From assembly GCA_964493245.1 (NCBI GenBank), contig CAZBNB010000001.1, forward strand, positions 1 to 64,000: 64,000 bases of DNA, given 5' to 3'. The notes below the pieces were generated by a model. The model was not told the DNA's origin. It saw nothing but the letters and a program-made list of their open reading frames with translations, and did no database searches. Positions 1 to 10,047 of this stretch are shown here, piece after piece (positions within the stretch are counted from its first letter, which is position 1; the number at the start of each line of letters is the position of its first letter). The position numbers were made by a program, and so were the translations under genes. Source of the DNA: CAZBNB01 sp964493245. GTDB taxonomy: Bacteria > Pseudomonadota > Gammaproteobacteria > Legionellales > Legionellaceae.

Positions 1-39
1 CGTAAAACAGCCTGAAAAGTGGCGCTCCCGCAATCCGCT
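1..39. repeat. Partial copy of the dispersed palindromic element also found at 11340-11546
   Basis: The first 39 bases match, in reverse complement, bases of the left arm of the 207-bp palindrome at 11340-11546 with about two mismatches (shared core AAAACAG.CTGAAAAGTGG). The rest of this copy lies outside the window or has diverged; bases 40-75 still resemble the outer arm weakly. This shows the palindrome belongs to a dispersed family and is not unique. Seen directly by comparison; its mobility is inferred. Confidence 0.7.
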
Positions 40-90
40 AAACAAAACAACGCAGTCTGCAGGATAAACCCGCGAGATCGTCTTTTGAAA

Positions 91-117
91 CTAGGGTCTA
101 TTGTCAACAGACTCTAG
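91..117. repeat. Short imperfect palindrome upstream of carA
   Basis: CTAGGGTCT and AGACTCTAG flank a short centre, forming an imperfect palindrome of about 27 bp. The half GTCAACAGAC.CTAG recurs in the 26-bp palindrome at 31899-31924, which covers the uup start codon. It could be an operator for a shared regulator or a remnant repeat; the sequence does not decide. Confidence 0.55.
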
Positions 118-146
118 CACTTTGGATATACGCGAGTGGCCACAAC

Positions 147-175
147 CTGAAGTTTTTGACCGCGCACAGTATAAC
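147..175 (+). promoter_or_regulatory. Possible sigma70 promoter of carA
   Basis: TATAAC at 170-175 is a fair -10 box. The -35 position 17 bp upstream reads CTGAAG, a weak match. A transcript would start near 182, giving a leader of about 20 nt with GAGGA at 191-195 as ribosome binding site before the carA ATG. No pyrimidine attenuator or PyrR-type structure is visible. Confidence 0.35.
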
Positions 176-202
176 AACGCCTATTCTTAAGAGGATTCTA
201 AT

Positions 203-1321
203 ATGCCAGCGCCATCTGCTTATCTTGTTCTTTCTGATGGTACGCTTTTTGCCGGCCAGTCTATTGGTGCGCAAGGTGTATCTGTGGGTGAATTGGTTTT
301 TAATACCGCTATGACTGGCTATCAGGAAATGCTTTCTGACCCTTCTTATGCTGAGCAAATTATTACACTCACTACCGCACATGTTGGTAATACCGGCTGC
401 AATAGCGAAGATTATGAATCGGATAAAATTTGGGCCAAGGGATTGGTGATACGAAATTACTCACCACTTTATAGTAACTACCGAGCGAACCAATCACTAC
501 AAGATTGGTTGATCGCACACCATGTTGTTGGTATTGCTGGTTTAGACACTCGCGCGCTGACACATCGCTTACGCAGTAAAGGTGCTGTGGCTGCTTGTTT
601 GACTACACAGCTTGATCAGTTAGATGAGGCTAAAAAGTTGGCTCAGTCTTTTTCAGGATTGGCCAATTTAGATCTCGCACAACGCGTTAGTCGCAACAGC
701 ATCGACACGTGGCCTGCCGAAACACAATCGGCGTCGCAACGTATTTTTCATGTGGTTGTTTACGATTATGGCGTGAAACACTCGATTTTACACTTACTCA
801 CGAAGCGCGGTTGCAAATTAACGATTGTGCCAGCCAAAACCCCCACTGAAGTGGTATTGCAAATGCAGCCTGATGGTATTGTTCTCTCTAATGGTCCAGG
901 TGATCCTCGTGCCTGTGATTATGCAATTGCTGCAGCAAAACAATTTGTAGAAATGGGTATACCCCTATTTGGTATTTGTCTTGGTTTTCAGTTATTGGCC
1001 TTGGCTTGCGGTGCCCAAGCACTCAAAATGAAATTTGGCCACCATGGGGCTAATCATCCTGTGATTGAAGTTGGTCAGCAAAGTCGGGTTTACATTACCA
1101 GTCAAAACCACGGTTTTGCCGTTGATGAAGCCAGTTTGCCAGAAACACTGTTTGTGACACATCGCTCCTTGTTTGATAGCAGTTTACAAGGTATTATGCA
1201 TCGGGATAGACCGGCTTTTGGTTTCCAAGGTCATCCTGAAGCGAGCCCCGGGCCACACGACATTGAAGTCCTGTTTGACCAATTTATTAAATTTATGATG
1301 GAGTATAAGTCCTGTGAATAA
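203..1321 (+). CDS. carA: Carbamoyl-phosphate synthase small (glutaminase) subunit
   Basis: CarA hydrolyses glutamine and passes ammonia to the large subunit CarB for carbamoyl phosphate synthesis (pyrimidines and arginine). The 372 residues have the usual family length: an N-terminal CPSase small-chain domain (about 1-150) with the [15 protein letters not shown] block, and a class I glutamine amidotransferase domain. The nucleophile is Cys259 in GICLGFQLL; the His of the usual GICLGHQ is Phe here. The [11 protein letters not shown] block carries the catalytic His and Glu. The ATG at 203 follows GAGGA at 8 nt spacing. The next gene is metK, overlapping by 8 bp, not carB, so the large subunit must be encoded elsewhere. 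pyrB, which uses the product, lies at 23 kb. Confidence 0.97.
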   Translation: MPAPSAYLVLSDGTLFAGQSIGAQGVSVGELVFNTAMTGYQEMLSDPSYAEQIITLTTAHVGNTGCNSEDYESDKIWAKGLVIRNYSPLYSNYRANQSLQDWLIAHHVVGIAGLDTRALTHRLRSKGAVAACLTTQLDQLDEAKKLAQSFSGLANLDLAQRVSRNSIDTWPAETQSASQRIFHVVVYDYGVKHSILHLLTKRGCKLTIVPAKTPTEVVLQMQPDGIVLSNGPGDPRACDYAIAAAKQFVEMGIPLFGICLGFQLLALACGAQALKMKFGHHGANHPVIEVGQQSRVYITSQNHGFAVDEASLPETLFVTHRSLFDSSLQGIMHRDRPAFGFQGHPEASPGPHDIEVLFDQFIKFMMEYKSCE

Positions 1322-2492
1322 CTCAAATGTATTTACCTCAGAGTCAGTTGCTGAGGGTCATCCAGATAAAATTGCTGACCAGATTTCTGATGCAATCTTA
1401 GACGCGATTATTGAGCAAGATCCGCATGCGCGTGTTGCGTGTGAAACGTTTGTAAAAACAGGTATGGTGATGGTTGGTGGCGAAATCACCACTAAAGCAT
1501 GGGTTGACGTGGATGCGATTGCGCGAGGCGTTATTAGAGATATCGGTTATAACAGCTCTGAAATGGGTTTCGATTGGGAGTCTTGTGCTGTTCTCTCTGC
1601 GATTGGTAAACAATCTGTTGATATTGCGCAAGGGGTTGATAATCAAAAAACCAATATTTTAGGCGCAGGGGATCAAGGCATGATGTTTGGTTACGCGACA
1701 CGCGAAACAGATGTGTTGATGCCAGCACCGATTGCTTACTCACATCGATTGATGGAGCGACAAGCACAATTACGTAAAAGCGGTGAGTTAGCTTGGTTAC
1801 GACCAGATGGTAAGTGCCAATTAACCATGCGTTATGAGCATGGCAAACCTGTTGCCATTGATACCATCGTTTTTTCCACACAGCATGCTGCAAGCATTGA
1901 TCATGCTGATTTGGTGAAAGCCGTACGCAAACACATTATTGAGCCTGTATTACCGGCAGAATGGTTGTCATCAGCGACTCGCTATTTTATTAATCCAACC
2001 GGCCGTTTTGTTATTGGTGGTCCATTGGGTGACTGCGGTTTGACTGGACGCAAGATTATTGTTGACACTTACGGTGGTATGGCACGTCACGGTGGTGGAT
2101 GTTTTTCTGGTAAAGATCCTTCTAAAGTTGATCGTTCAGCAGCATATGCTGCACGCCATGTGGCAAAAAATATTGTGGCAGCTGGTATTGCAGATAAATG
2201 TGAAATTCAAGTGTCTTATGCGATTGGTGTTCATGAACCCACATCGATTCATGTAGAAACATTCGGTACAGGGCAATTGAGCGAACGCGCTATTATTGAC
2301 TTGATTCAAGAACATTTCGATTTGACGCCACAAGGTATTATTGATCACCATCGCTTGCTTCGTCCTATTTATCGACAAACAGCAGCGTATGGTCATTTTG
2401 GTCGCGCTCAACTCCCTTGGGAGCAGTTGGATAAGGTTGCTGCACTACAAAAAGCAGTGTCTGTTTCTTCAAAAAAGGAAACCATATGTTAG
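1314..2492 (+). CDS. metK: S-adenosylmethionine synthetase
   Basis: MetK makes S-adenosylmethionine from methionine and ATP in the cytoplasm. The 392 residues are of normal length and begin [17 protein letters not shown], the family N-terminal signature with the catalytic His. [12 protein letters not shown] is the ATP-binding hexapeptide region, and [16 protein letters not shown] is the glycine-rich loop (usually GGGAFSGKDP, so Ala to Cys). The GTG start lies inside the end of carA; the nearby ATG at 1327 is out of frame, so GTG is preferred. The stop overlaps the ahcY start. With ahcY it forms an activated-methyl-cycle pair: MetK makes the donor, AhcY clears the product. No SAM or SAH riboswitch is seen upstream. 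Confidence 0.97.
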   Translation: MNNSNVFTSESVAEGHPDKIADQISDAILDAIIEQDPHARVACETFVKTGMVMVGGEITTKAWVDVDAIARGVIRDIGYNSSEMGFDWESCAVLSAIGKQSVDIAQGVDNQKTNILGAGDQGMMFGYATRETDVLMPAPIAYSHRLMERQAQLRKSGELAWLRPDGKCQLTMRYEHGKPVAIDTIVFSTQHAASIDHADLVKAVRKHIIEPVLPAEWLSSATRYFINPTGRFVIGGPLGDCGLTGRKIIVDTYGGMARHGGGCFSGKDPSKVDRSAAYAARHVAKNIVAAGIADKCEIQVSYAIGVHEPTSIHVETFGTGQLSERAIIDLIQEHFDLTPQGIIDHHRLLRPIYRQTAAYGHFGRAQLPWEQLDKVAALQKAVSVSSKKETIC

Positions 2493-3802
2493 TAATGGAA
2501 GAAGAAATCGTGACGACTCACGATTATAAAGTAGCTGATATTAATTTAGCTGATTGGGGTAGAAAGGAAATCGCAATTGCTGAAACGGAAATGCCAGGCT
2601 TAATGGCATTACGTCAAGAGTTCGGTGCATCAAAGCCGCTCAAAGGTGCAAGAATTGCGGGTTGTTTGCACATGACCATTCAAACAGCTGTCTTGATTGA
2701 AACGTTGACAGCGTTAGGTGCTGACGTGCGATGGTCTTCTTGTAATATTTTTTCAACGCAAGATCATGCTGCTGCGGCTATTGCTGCAACCGGCGTACCT
2801 GTTTTTGCTTGGAAAGGTGAAACAGAGGGTGAATATTGGTGGTGTGTTGAAAAAACCATTCACGGTCCTGACAATTGGACTCCCAATTTGTTGTTAGATG
2901 ATGGCGGTGATTTGACGCAAATCGTACATGAGAAATATCCTCAGTTGCTAAAAAACATTATGGGTGTATCAGAAGAAACAACCACGGGTGTTGCTAGACT
3001 TTACGAAATGGCAAAATTAGGCGAGCTCAAAATGCCGGCTATTAATGTCAATGACTCAGTGACTAAATCAAAATTTGATAACTTATATGGTTGTCGTGAA
3101 TCGTTACTAGACGGTATTAAGCGTGCTACCGATGTCATGATTGCTGGTAAAGTCGCTCTGATTCTTGGTTTCGGTGATGTGGGTAAAGGCTCTGCACAAG
3201 CATTACGAGGACAAGGCGCAACCGTTTATATCGCAGAAATCGATCCGATTTGTGCGCTACAAGCAGCAATGGAAGGGTATCGTGTTGTTAGATTAGATGA
3301 TGTCGCTGAAGAAGTGGACATTATTGTGACTGCAACCGGTAATTTCCACGTTGTGACTCAAGAGCACATGTTGCGTATGAAAAATCAGTCTATCTTATGT
3401 AACATTGGCCATTTTGATTCCGAAATTGATATTCAAAGTCTTAGACAATACGAGTGGGAAAACATCAAACCTCAAGTTGATCATGTGATTTTTCCAGATG
3501 GAAAACGCATTATTGTGTTAGCAGAAGGGCGTTTGGTTAACTTAGGATGTGCGACAGGTCACCCAAGCTTCGTGATGTCAGCTTCTTTCACCAATCAAGT
3601 TTTAGCACAAATCGAATTGTTCACCCGTGCGCAACACTATGACAAACAAGTGTATGTATTACCTAAACACTTAGATGAAAAAGTGGCGCGACTACACTTA
3701 GAACGAATCGGTGCAAAACTCACGCAGCTAACAGCAAAACAAGCTGAGTATATTGGTGTGCCATCAAATGGTCCTTACAAACCGGAACATTATCGTTATT
3801 GA
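2486..3802 (+). CDS. ahcY: Adenosylhomocysteinase (S-adenosyl-L-homocysteine hydrolase)
   Basis: AhcY reversibly splits S-adenosylhomocysteine into adenosine and homocysteine, relieving product inhibition of methyltransferases. At 438 residues it has normal length. Visible features are the N-terminal substrate domain with [16 protein letters not shown], the central [17 protein letters not shown] catalytic segment, and the Rossmann loop [18 protein letters not shown] for NAD. The C-terminal tail ending in [10 protein letters not shown] supplies the lysine and tyrosine that reach the neighbouring subunit's cofactor. The ATG at 2486 overlaps metK; a second ATG at 2495 is also possible. Translational coupling to metK is likely. 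A perfect hairpin follows the gene at 3811. Confidence 0.97.
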   Translation: MLVMEEEIVTTHDYKVADINLADWGRKEIAIAETEMPGLMALRQEFGASKPLKGARIAGCLHMTIQTAVLIETLTALGADVRWSSCNIFSTQDHAAAAIAATGVPVFAWKGETEGEYWWCVEKTIHGPDNWTPNLLLDDGGDLTQIVHEKYPQLLKNIMGVSEETTTGVARLYEMAKLGELKMPAINVNDSVTKSKFDNLYGCRESLLDGIKRATDVMIAGKVALILGFGDVGKGSAQALRGQGATVYIAEIDPICALQAAMEGYRVVRLDDVAEEVDIIVTATGNFHVVTQEHMLRMKNQSILCNIGHFDSEIDIQSLRQYEWENIKPQVDHVIFPDGKRIIVLAEGRLVNLGCATGHPSFVMSASFTNQVLAQIELFTRAQHYDKQVYVLPKHLDEKVARLHLERIGAKLTQLTAKQAEYIGVPSNGPYKPEHYRY

Positions 3803-3810
3803 TGTTCAGT

Positions 3811-3843
3811 AAGCAACGCTCTTAAAAATCAAGAGCGTTGCTT
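3811..3843 (+). terminator. Hairpin closing the carA-metK-ahcY operon
   Basis: AAGCAACGCTCTT and its exact reverse complement form a 13-bp stem with a 7-nt loop, starting 8 nt after the ahcY stop. Only a short AT-rich stretch follows instead of a long T run, so termination may be partial. The position between an operon end and the next promoter (3901) fits a terminator. Confidence 0.7.
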
Positions 3844-3900
3844 AAATTCAAACTATTTATACTTCTGACTGTTTAAATCATCCGACGCTACAATTCCTTT

Positions 3901-3929
3901 TTGACAATACTGCATTTTTTCATGATAAT
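3901..3929 (+). promoter_or_regulatory. Strong sigma70 promoter of the RND efflux operon
   Basis: A consensus -35 TTGACA (3901-3906) is followed after exactly 17 bp by GATAAT (3924-3929). The start point would be near 3936, leaving a leader of about 30 nt. No divergent TetR- or MarR-type regulator gene is adjacent and no clear operator palindrome overlaps, so the pump may be expressed constitutively. Confidence 0.7.
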
Positions 3930-3964
3930 GAGTGGCTTATAGAAGTTGATTAGCACGGAACGCT

Positions 3965-6900
3965 ATGTGGCTTGTTCGAATTGCACTTTCCCGCCCTTAT
4001 ACCTTTATTGTTATCGCAATTTTACTGGTTATTTTAGGTATTATGGCGATTTTTCGTACGCCTACTGATATTTTCCCCGCCATTAATATTCCCGTTGTCA
4101 GCGTTGTTTGGCAGTATTCTGGTATGCCGCCACGTGATATGGCCGATCGCATTACCACCGTTTTTGAGTTAGCTGTCACTACCACGGTTGATAATATTGA
4201 GCACATGGAGTCGCAATCATTACTCGGCGTCAGTGTGACGAAAATATATTTTCAAAAAGACGTCGATATTGCCCTAGCCTTAGGGCAAATCACGTCGATT
4301 TCACAAACCATGTTGAAATATTTACCCCCCGGTATTACACCACCCTATGTACTCAGTTACGATGCTTCAACAGTCGCGGTTTTAAATGTGTTGTTATCCA
4401 GCGATACTCTCCCTGAGCAACGTTTAAACGATCTTGCCAATAATTTTGTGCGCCCGCAATTAGCAACCGTTCAAGGTGCAGCACTTCCCTATGCGTTCGG
4501 AGGGAAAAGCCGCATGGTGACCGCAGACGTCAATAACGAACCGTTACAACAATATGGGTTATCAGCACAAAATATCAATACCGCGTTAAACAACCAAAGC
4601 TTAATTATCCCAGGCGGTACGGCTAAGGTTGGTCAGTATGAATATATTGTGTATCCAAACAACAGTCCGGTTAAAGTTGATGATTTTAATAAATTTCCAG
4701 TGATTGCTTCCCCCAACGTGGTCATTCACATGGGTGAAGTTGCACACGTACGAGATGGTTTTCCGCCGCAAACCAATATTGTTAATCTCAATGGTGTACG
4801 TGCCGTGATGTTGGGCGTTGAAAAAACAGGGGGTGCATCTACTTTAACCATTATTCAGCGTGTCATCGACATGTTACCGCGGGTTCAAGCATCTTTACCT
4901 AAGGCGTTGAAAGTGGCATTGGCCGGTAATCAAGGGCTTTTTATTACCGCAGCGATTCATGGTGTTTTGACAGAGGGATTAACCGCGGCTGTTTTGACTG
5001 GCATCATGATTCTTTTATTTCTAGGAAGCTTTCGCAGTACATTGATCGTCACCATTTCTATTCCACTGGCAGTCTTAAGTTCGCTGATTTGTCTTTCGGC
5101 TTTGGGTCATACGATTAACATCATGACATTGGGGGGCTTGGCTTTGGTCGTGGGTATTCTGGTTGATGATGCCACGGTTGCTATCGAAAATATTAACTGG
5201 AACCTAGAGCAGGGCAAAGGGCTGCGAGACGCTATTCTTGATGGAGCCAAACAAATTGCTATTCCTGCGATCGTATCAACCCTGTGTATTTGTATCGTCT
5301 TTTTGCCTATGTTCGATTTAGAAGGCGTGTCTCGATATTTATTCGTTCCCATGGCAGAAGCGGTGATTTTTGCCATGATGGCCTCTTACTTTTTATCCCG
5401 TACGTTATTACCAACCATGGCATTTTATTTATTAGACTCGCAATATATTCATGAAACGGATGTGAAAAGCAAAAAAAAATCGCGATTTGAACGTTTTCAC
5501 GTGAGTTTTAATCATAAATTTGAATGTTTACGTCAAAACTATCAGCAACGTTTAAGTTGGGCACTGCATAATCGTAAAAAATTCTTAAGCTTATTTTTGA
5601 CGTTTGTGGTTTTATCCTTAGCAATACTTTGGCCAACGTTGGGAACCAATTTTTTCCCCACGGTGGATGCCGGGCAAATCTTGGTCCATTATTCAGCGCA
5701 TGCAGGGACACGAATCGAAGAAACCGCGCGGTTAGCCGCACAAGTCAATGAGGTGATTCATGAAGTTATTCCGGCGAGTGAATTAAATAATGTGGTTGAT
5801 AATATTGGGTTACCCATCAGTGGTATTAACTTAACTTACAATAACTCCGCAACCAACGGTGCAAATGATACCGATACCTATATTTCGTTAAAAGAAAAAC
5901 ATCATCCTATTGAATCTTATATCCATATTCTTCGCGAAAAATTTCATCAACGGTTTCCTGGTATAACTTTTGCATTTTTACCTGCTGATATTGTCAGTCA
6001 AATTTTAAATTTTGGACAACCTTCCGTGTTAGATATTCAGCTCACGGGACTCAATGATACGGGTAACCGCGATTATGCAAATCTTCTGCTGTCACGCTTA
6101 AAGAATATTCCTGGTGTGGTGGATGCACGTATTCGCCAGTCGGATCATTATCCTGTGTTGGCGGTTGATATCGATCGTATTCGTGCTAAAGAGCTTGGAT
6201 TAACACAGCAAGATATTGGTAATACGTTGATGGTGTCATTGGCTGGTGCATTTCAGACCACACCGAATTTCTGGATAGATGAAAGTAATCATATGTCTTA
6301 TCAAATCCAAGTACAAACACCGCAATATAATATGGATACGCTCAATGACTTATTGAATACACCGCTTATGACCATGGGGCTTAATATTAATCCGCAAATT
6401 TTAGGTGCTGTTTCAAAATTAAGAATTACGGGGACACCTCAGGTGGTGTCGCATTACAATGTGCAGCCTGCGATTGATGTGTTTGCTAGTGTCGATGGGC
6501 GTGATTTAGGTTCAGTGGCTAAAGAGTTAAATGCCTTATTAAAAGAAACCAAAGATAACCTACCACCGGGTTCACAACTGTTTGTTCGAGGACAATTGGC
6601 AACACAAGAATCAACCTTTGGCACTTTGTATTTTGGACTCATTTTTTCAATTGTGTTAGTTTATATGATTATCGTGATTAACTTTCAGTCCTGGCTTGAT
6701 CCGTTTATTATTATTACCGCGTTACCGGCCGCGTTGGCAGGGATTGCCTGGATGTTGTTTTTTACACATACCACTCTCAGTGTACCTGCATTGACAGGTT
6801 GTATCATGTGTATGGGGGTGGCCACCGCCAATAGTATTTTGGTCGTGAGCTTTGCGCGTCAAAATATGAATGATGGCATGGACCCACTGAATGCGGCTTT

Positions 6901-7138
6901 AACTGCCGGTGCGACACGGTTGCGTCCGGTGATGATGACGGCTTTAGCAATGATTATTGGTATGTTGCCAATGGCATTGGGTTTAGGGGATGGTGGTGAG
7001 CAAAATGCACCATTGGGTCGTGCGGTGATAGGTGGATTGTCATTTGCAACGATTGCAACGCTGTTTTTTGTTCCTACTGTATTTTGTTTAATGCATAGTC
7101 GGCATCGTTCACAAGAACACCCTCAAGAGATCCTATGA
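3965..7138 (+). CDS. RND-family efflux transporter, inner-membrane pump subunit
   Basis: This is the proton-driven pump of a tripartite exporter. At 1057 residues it has the length and two-fold repeated layout of the AcrB/MdtBC/CzcA superfamily: TM1 near residues 12-29, a large periplasmic loop, a TM2-6 block, a central linker, and the second half of the same plan. GILVDDATVAIENI carries the adjacent aspartates Asp401 and Asp402 that relay protons in drug-type (HAE) RND pumps. The second half has the matching GVATANSILVVSFARQ segment. The last 4 bp overlap the adaptor gene. Sequence alone does not give the substrate; the DD motif favours organic compounds over metals. Confidence 0.93.
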   Translation: MWLVRIALSRPYTFIVIAILLVILGIMAIFRTPTDIFPAINIPVVSVVWQYSGMPPRDMADRITTVFELAVTTTVDNIEHMESQSLLGVSVTKIYFQKDVDIALALGQITSISQTMLKYLPPGITPPYVLSYDASTVAVLNVLLSSDTLPEQRLNDLANNFVRPQLATVQGAALPYAFGGKSRMVTADVNNEPLQQYGLSAQNINTALNNQSLIIPGGTAKVGQYEYIVYPNNSPVKVDDFNKFPVIASPNVVIHMGEVAHVRDGFPPQTNIVNLNGVRAVMLGVEKTGGASTLTIIQRVIDMLPRVQASLPKALKVALAGNQGLFITAAIHGVLTEGLTAAVLTGIMILLFLGSFRSTLIVTISIPLAVLSSLICLSALGHTINIMTLGGLALVVGILVDDATVAIENINWNLEQGKGLRDAILDGAKQIAIPAIVSTLCICIVFLPMFDLEGVSRYLFVPMAEAVIFAMMASYFLSRTLLPTMAFYLLDSQYIHETDVKSKKKSRFERFHVSFNHKFECLRQNYQQRLSWALHNRKKFLSLFLTFVVLSLAILWPTLGTNFFPTVDAGQILVHYSAHAGTRIEETARLAAQVNEVIHEVIPASELNNVVDNIGLPISGINLTYNNSATNGANDTDTYISLKEKHHPIESYIHILREKFHQRFPGITFAFLPADIVSQILNFGQPSVLDIQLTGLNDTGNRDYANLLLSRLKNIPGVVDARIRQSDHYPVLAVDIDRIRAKELGLTQQDIGNTLMVSLAGAFQTTPNFWIDESNHMSYQIQVQTPQYNMDTLNDLLNTPLMTMGLNINPQILGAVSKLRITGTPQVVSHYNVQPAIDVFASVDGRDLGSVAKELNALLKETKDNLPPGSQLFVRGQLATQESTFGTLYFGLIFSIVLVYMIIVINFQSWLDPFIIITALPAALAGIAWMLFFTHTTLSVPALTGCIMCMGVATANSILVVSFARQNMNDGMDPLNAALTAGATRLRPVMMTALAMIIGMLPMALGLGDGGEQNAPLGRAVIGGLSFATIATLFFVPTVFCLMHSRHRSQEHPQEIL

Positions 7139-8286
7139 TGTTTAAACGAATCAAAACACATTTTGCATACGCCAAGCAGCACCCGGTTTCTACTTTTTTT
7201 TATCTTTTTATTATCTTGGTGTTATGTATTTTTATTTCTCGTTATTTGGATGAGCGAGCACTGAAAAAACGTACCTTGTATGACGCCGTACCCAATGTAA
7301 ATGCCGTGATTGCTAAAGCGACCGCTGAAGAGGAAAAAATTTATTTACCTGGTAGCGCCTTGGCTTGGCATGAAGCCCCCATTTATGCGCGTACCAAGGG
7401 ATACCTGAAGGAGTGGTATGTTGATATTGGCTGGAAGGTCAAAAAAGGTGATTTGCTGGCGGTGATTGAGCGCCCTGAGCTAGACGCACAATACTATGAA
7501 GCAAAAGCATATTTAAAAATGATCACCGCACAAAATGATTTGGCACAAATTACCGCGCGTCGCTGGAATCATTTGGTTCAAACGGATTCGGTTTCTAAAC
7601 AAGCAAATGATGATAAGACGTATGAAGCGGCTTCTTTGTTGGCCGAGAAAGTAAAAGCGCAAGCCAATCTTGAGTATTTGTCTGCTTTGGTCAGCTTTGA
7701 ACGGGTTGTGGCACCTTTTGATGGTACCATTTCGTTACGACAAACAGATATTGGCGCGCTGATTAATATTGGCAGTGACCCATCAGAAGCTCAGCCATTG
7801 TTTCGTATCGTCCAGCTTAATCGGTTGCGCTTATATGTAAATATTCCTCAAATGTATATCTCACGTCTTACGCCAAATATGCACGTTACCATGCGATTTG
7901 CTGAGCATCCTGGTGCGGTTTTTCCTGCTAAATTACTGAAAACAGCGAATGCAATCGATCCCGTTACACTAACCTTACAAGCTGAATTTGAAGTGCAAAA
8001 TGAGCGTGAAATTTTGTTACCAGGTAGTTATACCATGGTTGAATTTACCCTAAAACGCTACTCAGATAGTGTGATGTTACCTATCAATACATTAATTTTC
8101 CAAGCCCAGGGATTGCAAGTTGCTGTTTTAAATAAAAACAATTGCCTAGATATACGAGATGTCACGGTGGGTACCGATTATGGTAGTACCGTGCAAATTA
8201 ACAGTGGTCTCAAGGTTGGAGAGCGTGTGGTGATTAATCCTTACGATTTTCTTCACCAAGGTGAGTGTGTCCATGTTGTTTCTTAA
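7135..8286 (+). CDS. RND efflux periplasmic adaptor (membrane fusion protein, HlyD/AcrA family)
   Basis: The protein links the RND pump to the outer-membrane channel. Its 383 residues begin with one membrane anchor (about residues 18-36), with no lipobox. A lipoyl/barrel-sandwich half follows (KGYLKEWYVDIGWKVKKGDLL), then an alpha-hairpin rich in Ala, Gln and Lys (about 105-160), the second lipoyl half (FERVVAPFDGTISLRQ) and a beta-barrel domain. Two ATGs stand in tandem at 7135 and 7138; the first overlaps the pump stop, indicating translational coupling. It overlaps or abuts the downstream outer-membrane gene, depending on that gene's start. Confidence 0.92.
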   Translation: MMFKRIKTHFAYAKQHPVSTFFYLFIILVLCIFISRYLDERALKKRTLYDAVPNVNAVIAKATAEEEKIYLPGSALAWHEAPIYARTKGYLKEWYVDIGWKVKKGDLLAVIERPELDAQYYEAKAYLKMITAQNDLAQITARRWNHLVQTDSVSKQANDDKTYEAASLLAEKVKAQANLEYLSALVSFERVVAPFDGTISLRQTDIGALINIGSDPSEAQPLFRIVQLNRLRLYVNIPQMYISRLTPNMHVTMRFAEHPGAVFPAKLLKTANAIDPVTLTLQAEFEVQNEREILLPGSYTMVEFTLKRYSDSVMLPINTLIFQAQGLQVAVLNKNNCLDIRDVTVGTDYGSTVQINSGLKVGERVVINPYDFLHQGECVHVVS

Positions 8287-8371
8287 AGCATGCGCTGATG
8301 CGCTATCATCAAAAAGCTTGATTGTAGCTCGCTCTGCTCCAAGTCATGAGACACGTTTTCACGCAAGCCCA

Positions 8372-9883
8372 ATGAATGACTGTATTAGGCGTAGTCGCCT
8401 TAGAAAAGAACGCAACCAGACAGATTTATTACGGTTTATTTTGCTTGGTACTGCGTTAATCTTCTTAACATCATGTAATTTAGCCCCACGCTCTGAGCGG
8501 CCGGCTATGCCTATTCCTAATCAGTATAAAGAAATCAGCCATTGGGTGAAAACCAAACCGACATTAACCGTTGCGCGTCAAGGTTGTCCGTGGTGGACGG
8601 TTTTTAATGATCCGGGATTGAATAAGTTGCAAAACAAGCTGACTAAAAGCAACCCAAGCTTACAATTGGCTTATTCACGCTTTCAAGATGCACGTGCCAT
8701 GACACAAGCGGCACGCTCGCAACTGTATCCGACGCTGATAGCGATAGGCGGTCAATCACGTCAACAAAATTCAACAAATGTAGCGAATGTTTATCCCGAT
8801 ACCAACTTTCTCTACAATACAGCGACTTTTCAAGGGTTATTGTCCTATGAGGTCGATATTTGGTATGCCATTCGAAATACCGTCTCTGCCAGCGCGCATG
8901 CCGCACGCGCCAGCCAATTTGATTTAGCTGGCATGGAGCTTAGCTTGCATGCGACATTAGCAGATTTATATTTTGAATTGAAAGGCGATAACGAAATTCA
9001 AACTTGGTTAGATCGCAACGTAGAAGTGTACGAGCATGCTTGGCGATTGATACATCAGCTCCATGTCGGGGGTGCTTTGTCTGCGCTAGAGGAAGACATG
9101 GCAGTGAGTGATCTTGAAAGAGTTAAGACAGCAGCAACAGACATGCGCCTACAACGTGCGGAATTATCTCATGCGATTGCCGTATTAGTTGGCGATATTC
9201 CCGCTAATTTTAAACTACCTCATATGAATAAGCCTGTACAGTTTGTGCCCATTGCACCAGACTTACCTTGCGCGCTTTTACAACAACGTCCCGATGTTGC
9301 TGCCGCTTCACAACGTGTTCGTGCTGCCAATCAAACCATAGGGGTTGCTCGAGCTGCTTTTTTACCTAATCTTAATCTCAGCGCTTTGGCGGGTTATCAG
9401 AGTCAACGCATTTCTTCTCTGTTTTCTAATCCCAGTTTAATTTGGGCTTTAGGACCACCCGGTGGATTAAATGTGATCCCACCTCAAATTACCCAAATCG
9501 TGTTTGATGGTTATTATTTACAAGCGAATTTAAAGCGAGCCAAAGCAGGCTATTACGAAGCAGTGAATAGCTATAGGCAAACCGTTTTAACGGCTTTTCA
9601 AGAGGTTGAAGATGGATTAGTGGCGACACGTCGCCTGGATCAAGAAGTCACCACACAACGAGCCTCCACAGAAGCCGCTTTTCGTGCTTTGAATCAAGTA
9701 CAGCAACGTATGCAAGATGGGATGGATACGTATCTCGGTGTTTATCAAACCGAAAACAATGCCATTCAATCAAAAATCGCTTTAATTAACTTAACGACCA
9801 GCCGTCAGTTAGCCAGCATCCAATTAATTAAAGCATTAGGTGGTGGCTGGAAGATTAAAGAGGCGCTTAAATATCCTATTTAA
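8372..9883 (+). CDS. Outer-membrane efflux lipoprotein (TolC/NodT family)
   Basis: This is the outer-membrane exit duct of the RND system. Two outer-membrane efflux protein repeats are visible, with the typical long coiled helices (SRFQDARAMTQAARSQLYP; AAASQRVRAANQTIGVARAAFLP). The open frame begins at a GTG at 8261 inside the adaptor gene, but that would put about 37 residues ahead of the signal peptide. Starting at ATG 8372 gives a basic N-terminus, a hydrophobic stretch and the lipobox LTSC, as expected of a NodT-type lipoprotein, so I prefer that start although its Shine-Dalgarno is poor. The frame is open back to 8261. Confidence 0.9.
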   Translation: MNDCIRRSRLRKERNQTDLLRFILLGTALIFLTSCNLAPRSERPAMPIPNQYKEISHWVKTKPTLTVARQGCPWWTVFNDPGLNKLQNKLTKSNPSLQLAYSRFQDARAMTQAARSQLYPTLIAIGGQSRQQNSTNVANVYPDTNFLYNTATFQGLLSYEVDIWYAIRNTVSASAHAARASQFDLAGMELSLHATLADLYFELKGDNEIQTWLDRNVEVYEHAWRLIHQLHVGGALSALEEDMAVSDLERVKTAATDMRLQRAELSHAIAVLVGDIPANFKLPHMNKPVQFVPIAPDLPCALLQQRPDVAAASQRVRAANQTIGVARAAFLPNLNLSALAGYQSQRISSLFSNPSLIWALGPPGGLNVIPPQITQIVFDGYYLQANLKRAKAGYYEAVNSYRQTVLTAFQEVEDGLVATRRLDQEVTTQRASTEAAFRALNQVQQRMQDGMDTYLGVYQTENNAIQSKIALINLTTSRQLASIQLIKALGGGWKIKEALKYPI

Positions 9884-9979
9884 TGTAAAGACGTATTTTT
9901 GATCATGTATAGTGAATTAATTTTTAAATGGCACGCATCGTTCAATTAAAAATTAACCCACTAAAATAAAATCTTTGTC

Positions 9980-9985
9980 TATAAT
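9980..9985 (+). promoter_or_regulatory. -10 box upstream of the defensin-like gene
   Basis: TATAAT at 9980-9985 is a perfect -10 hexamer. No good -35 lies 16-18 bp upstream, so an activator or alternative recognition may be needed. The predicted start (about 9988-9993) falls exactly at the beginning of the AAAGAGG stem of the structured leader, which supports both calls. Confidence 0.5.
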
Positions 9986-9987
9986 AT

Positions 9988-10047
9988 AAAGAGGAAGGTA
10001 ATGGGATGGCGCGATCCTGAGGATAGTGCTCGATGCCTCTTTTTTTA
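9988..10047 (+). ncRNA. Structured leader RNA or attenuator ending in a terminator-like hairpin
   Basis: AAAGAGG (9988-9994) pairs perfectly with CCTCTTT (10036-10042), immediately followed by more T residues, which is an intrinsic-terminator signature. Inside lies a second stem, 10009-10017 with 10021-10029 (GCGC-ATCC paired with GGAT-GTGC, one G.A mismatch, TGA loop). Downstream, CCATTA (10056-10061) can pair with TAATGG (9999-10004) and CCTCT (10083-10087) can pair with AGAGG (9990-9994), pairings that would exclude the terminator. This is the logic of an attenuator or riboswitch upstream of the peptide gene. It matches no riboswitch class I can name; it could equally be a short independent sRNA. 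Confidence 0.45.

Noticed and set aside
1..202. SAM or pyrimidine-responsive riboswitch before carA-metK-ahcY
   Set aside because: No conserved core of a SAM, SAH or PRPP-type riboswitch is visible; the structures present are explained by the repeat at 1-39 and the palindrome at 91-117.
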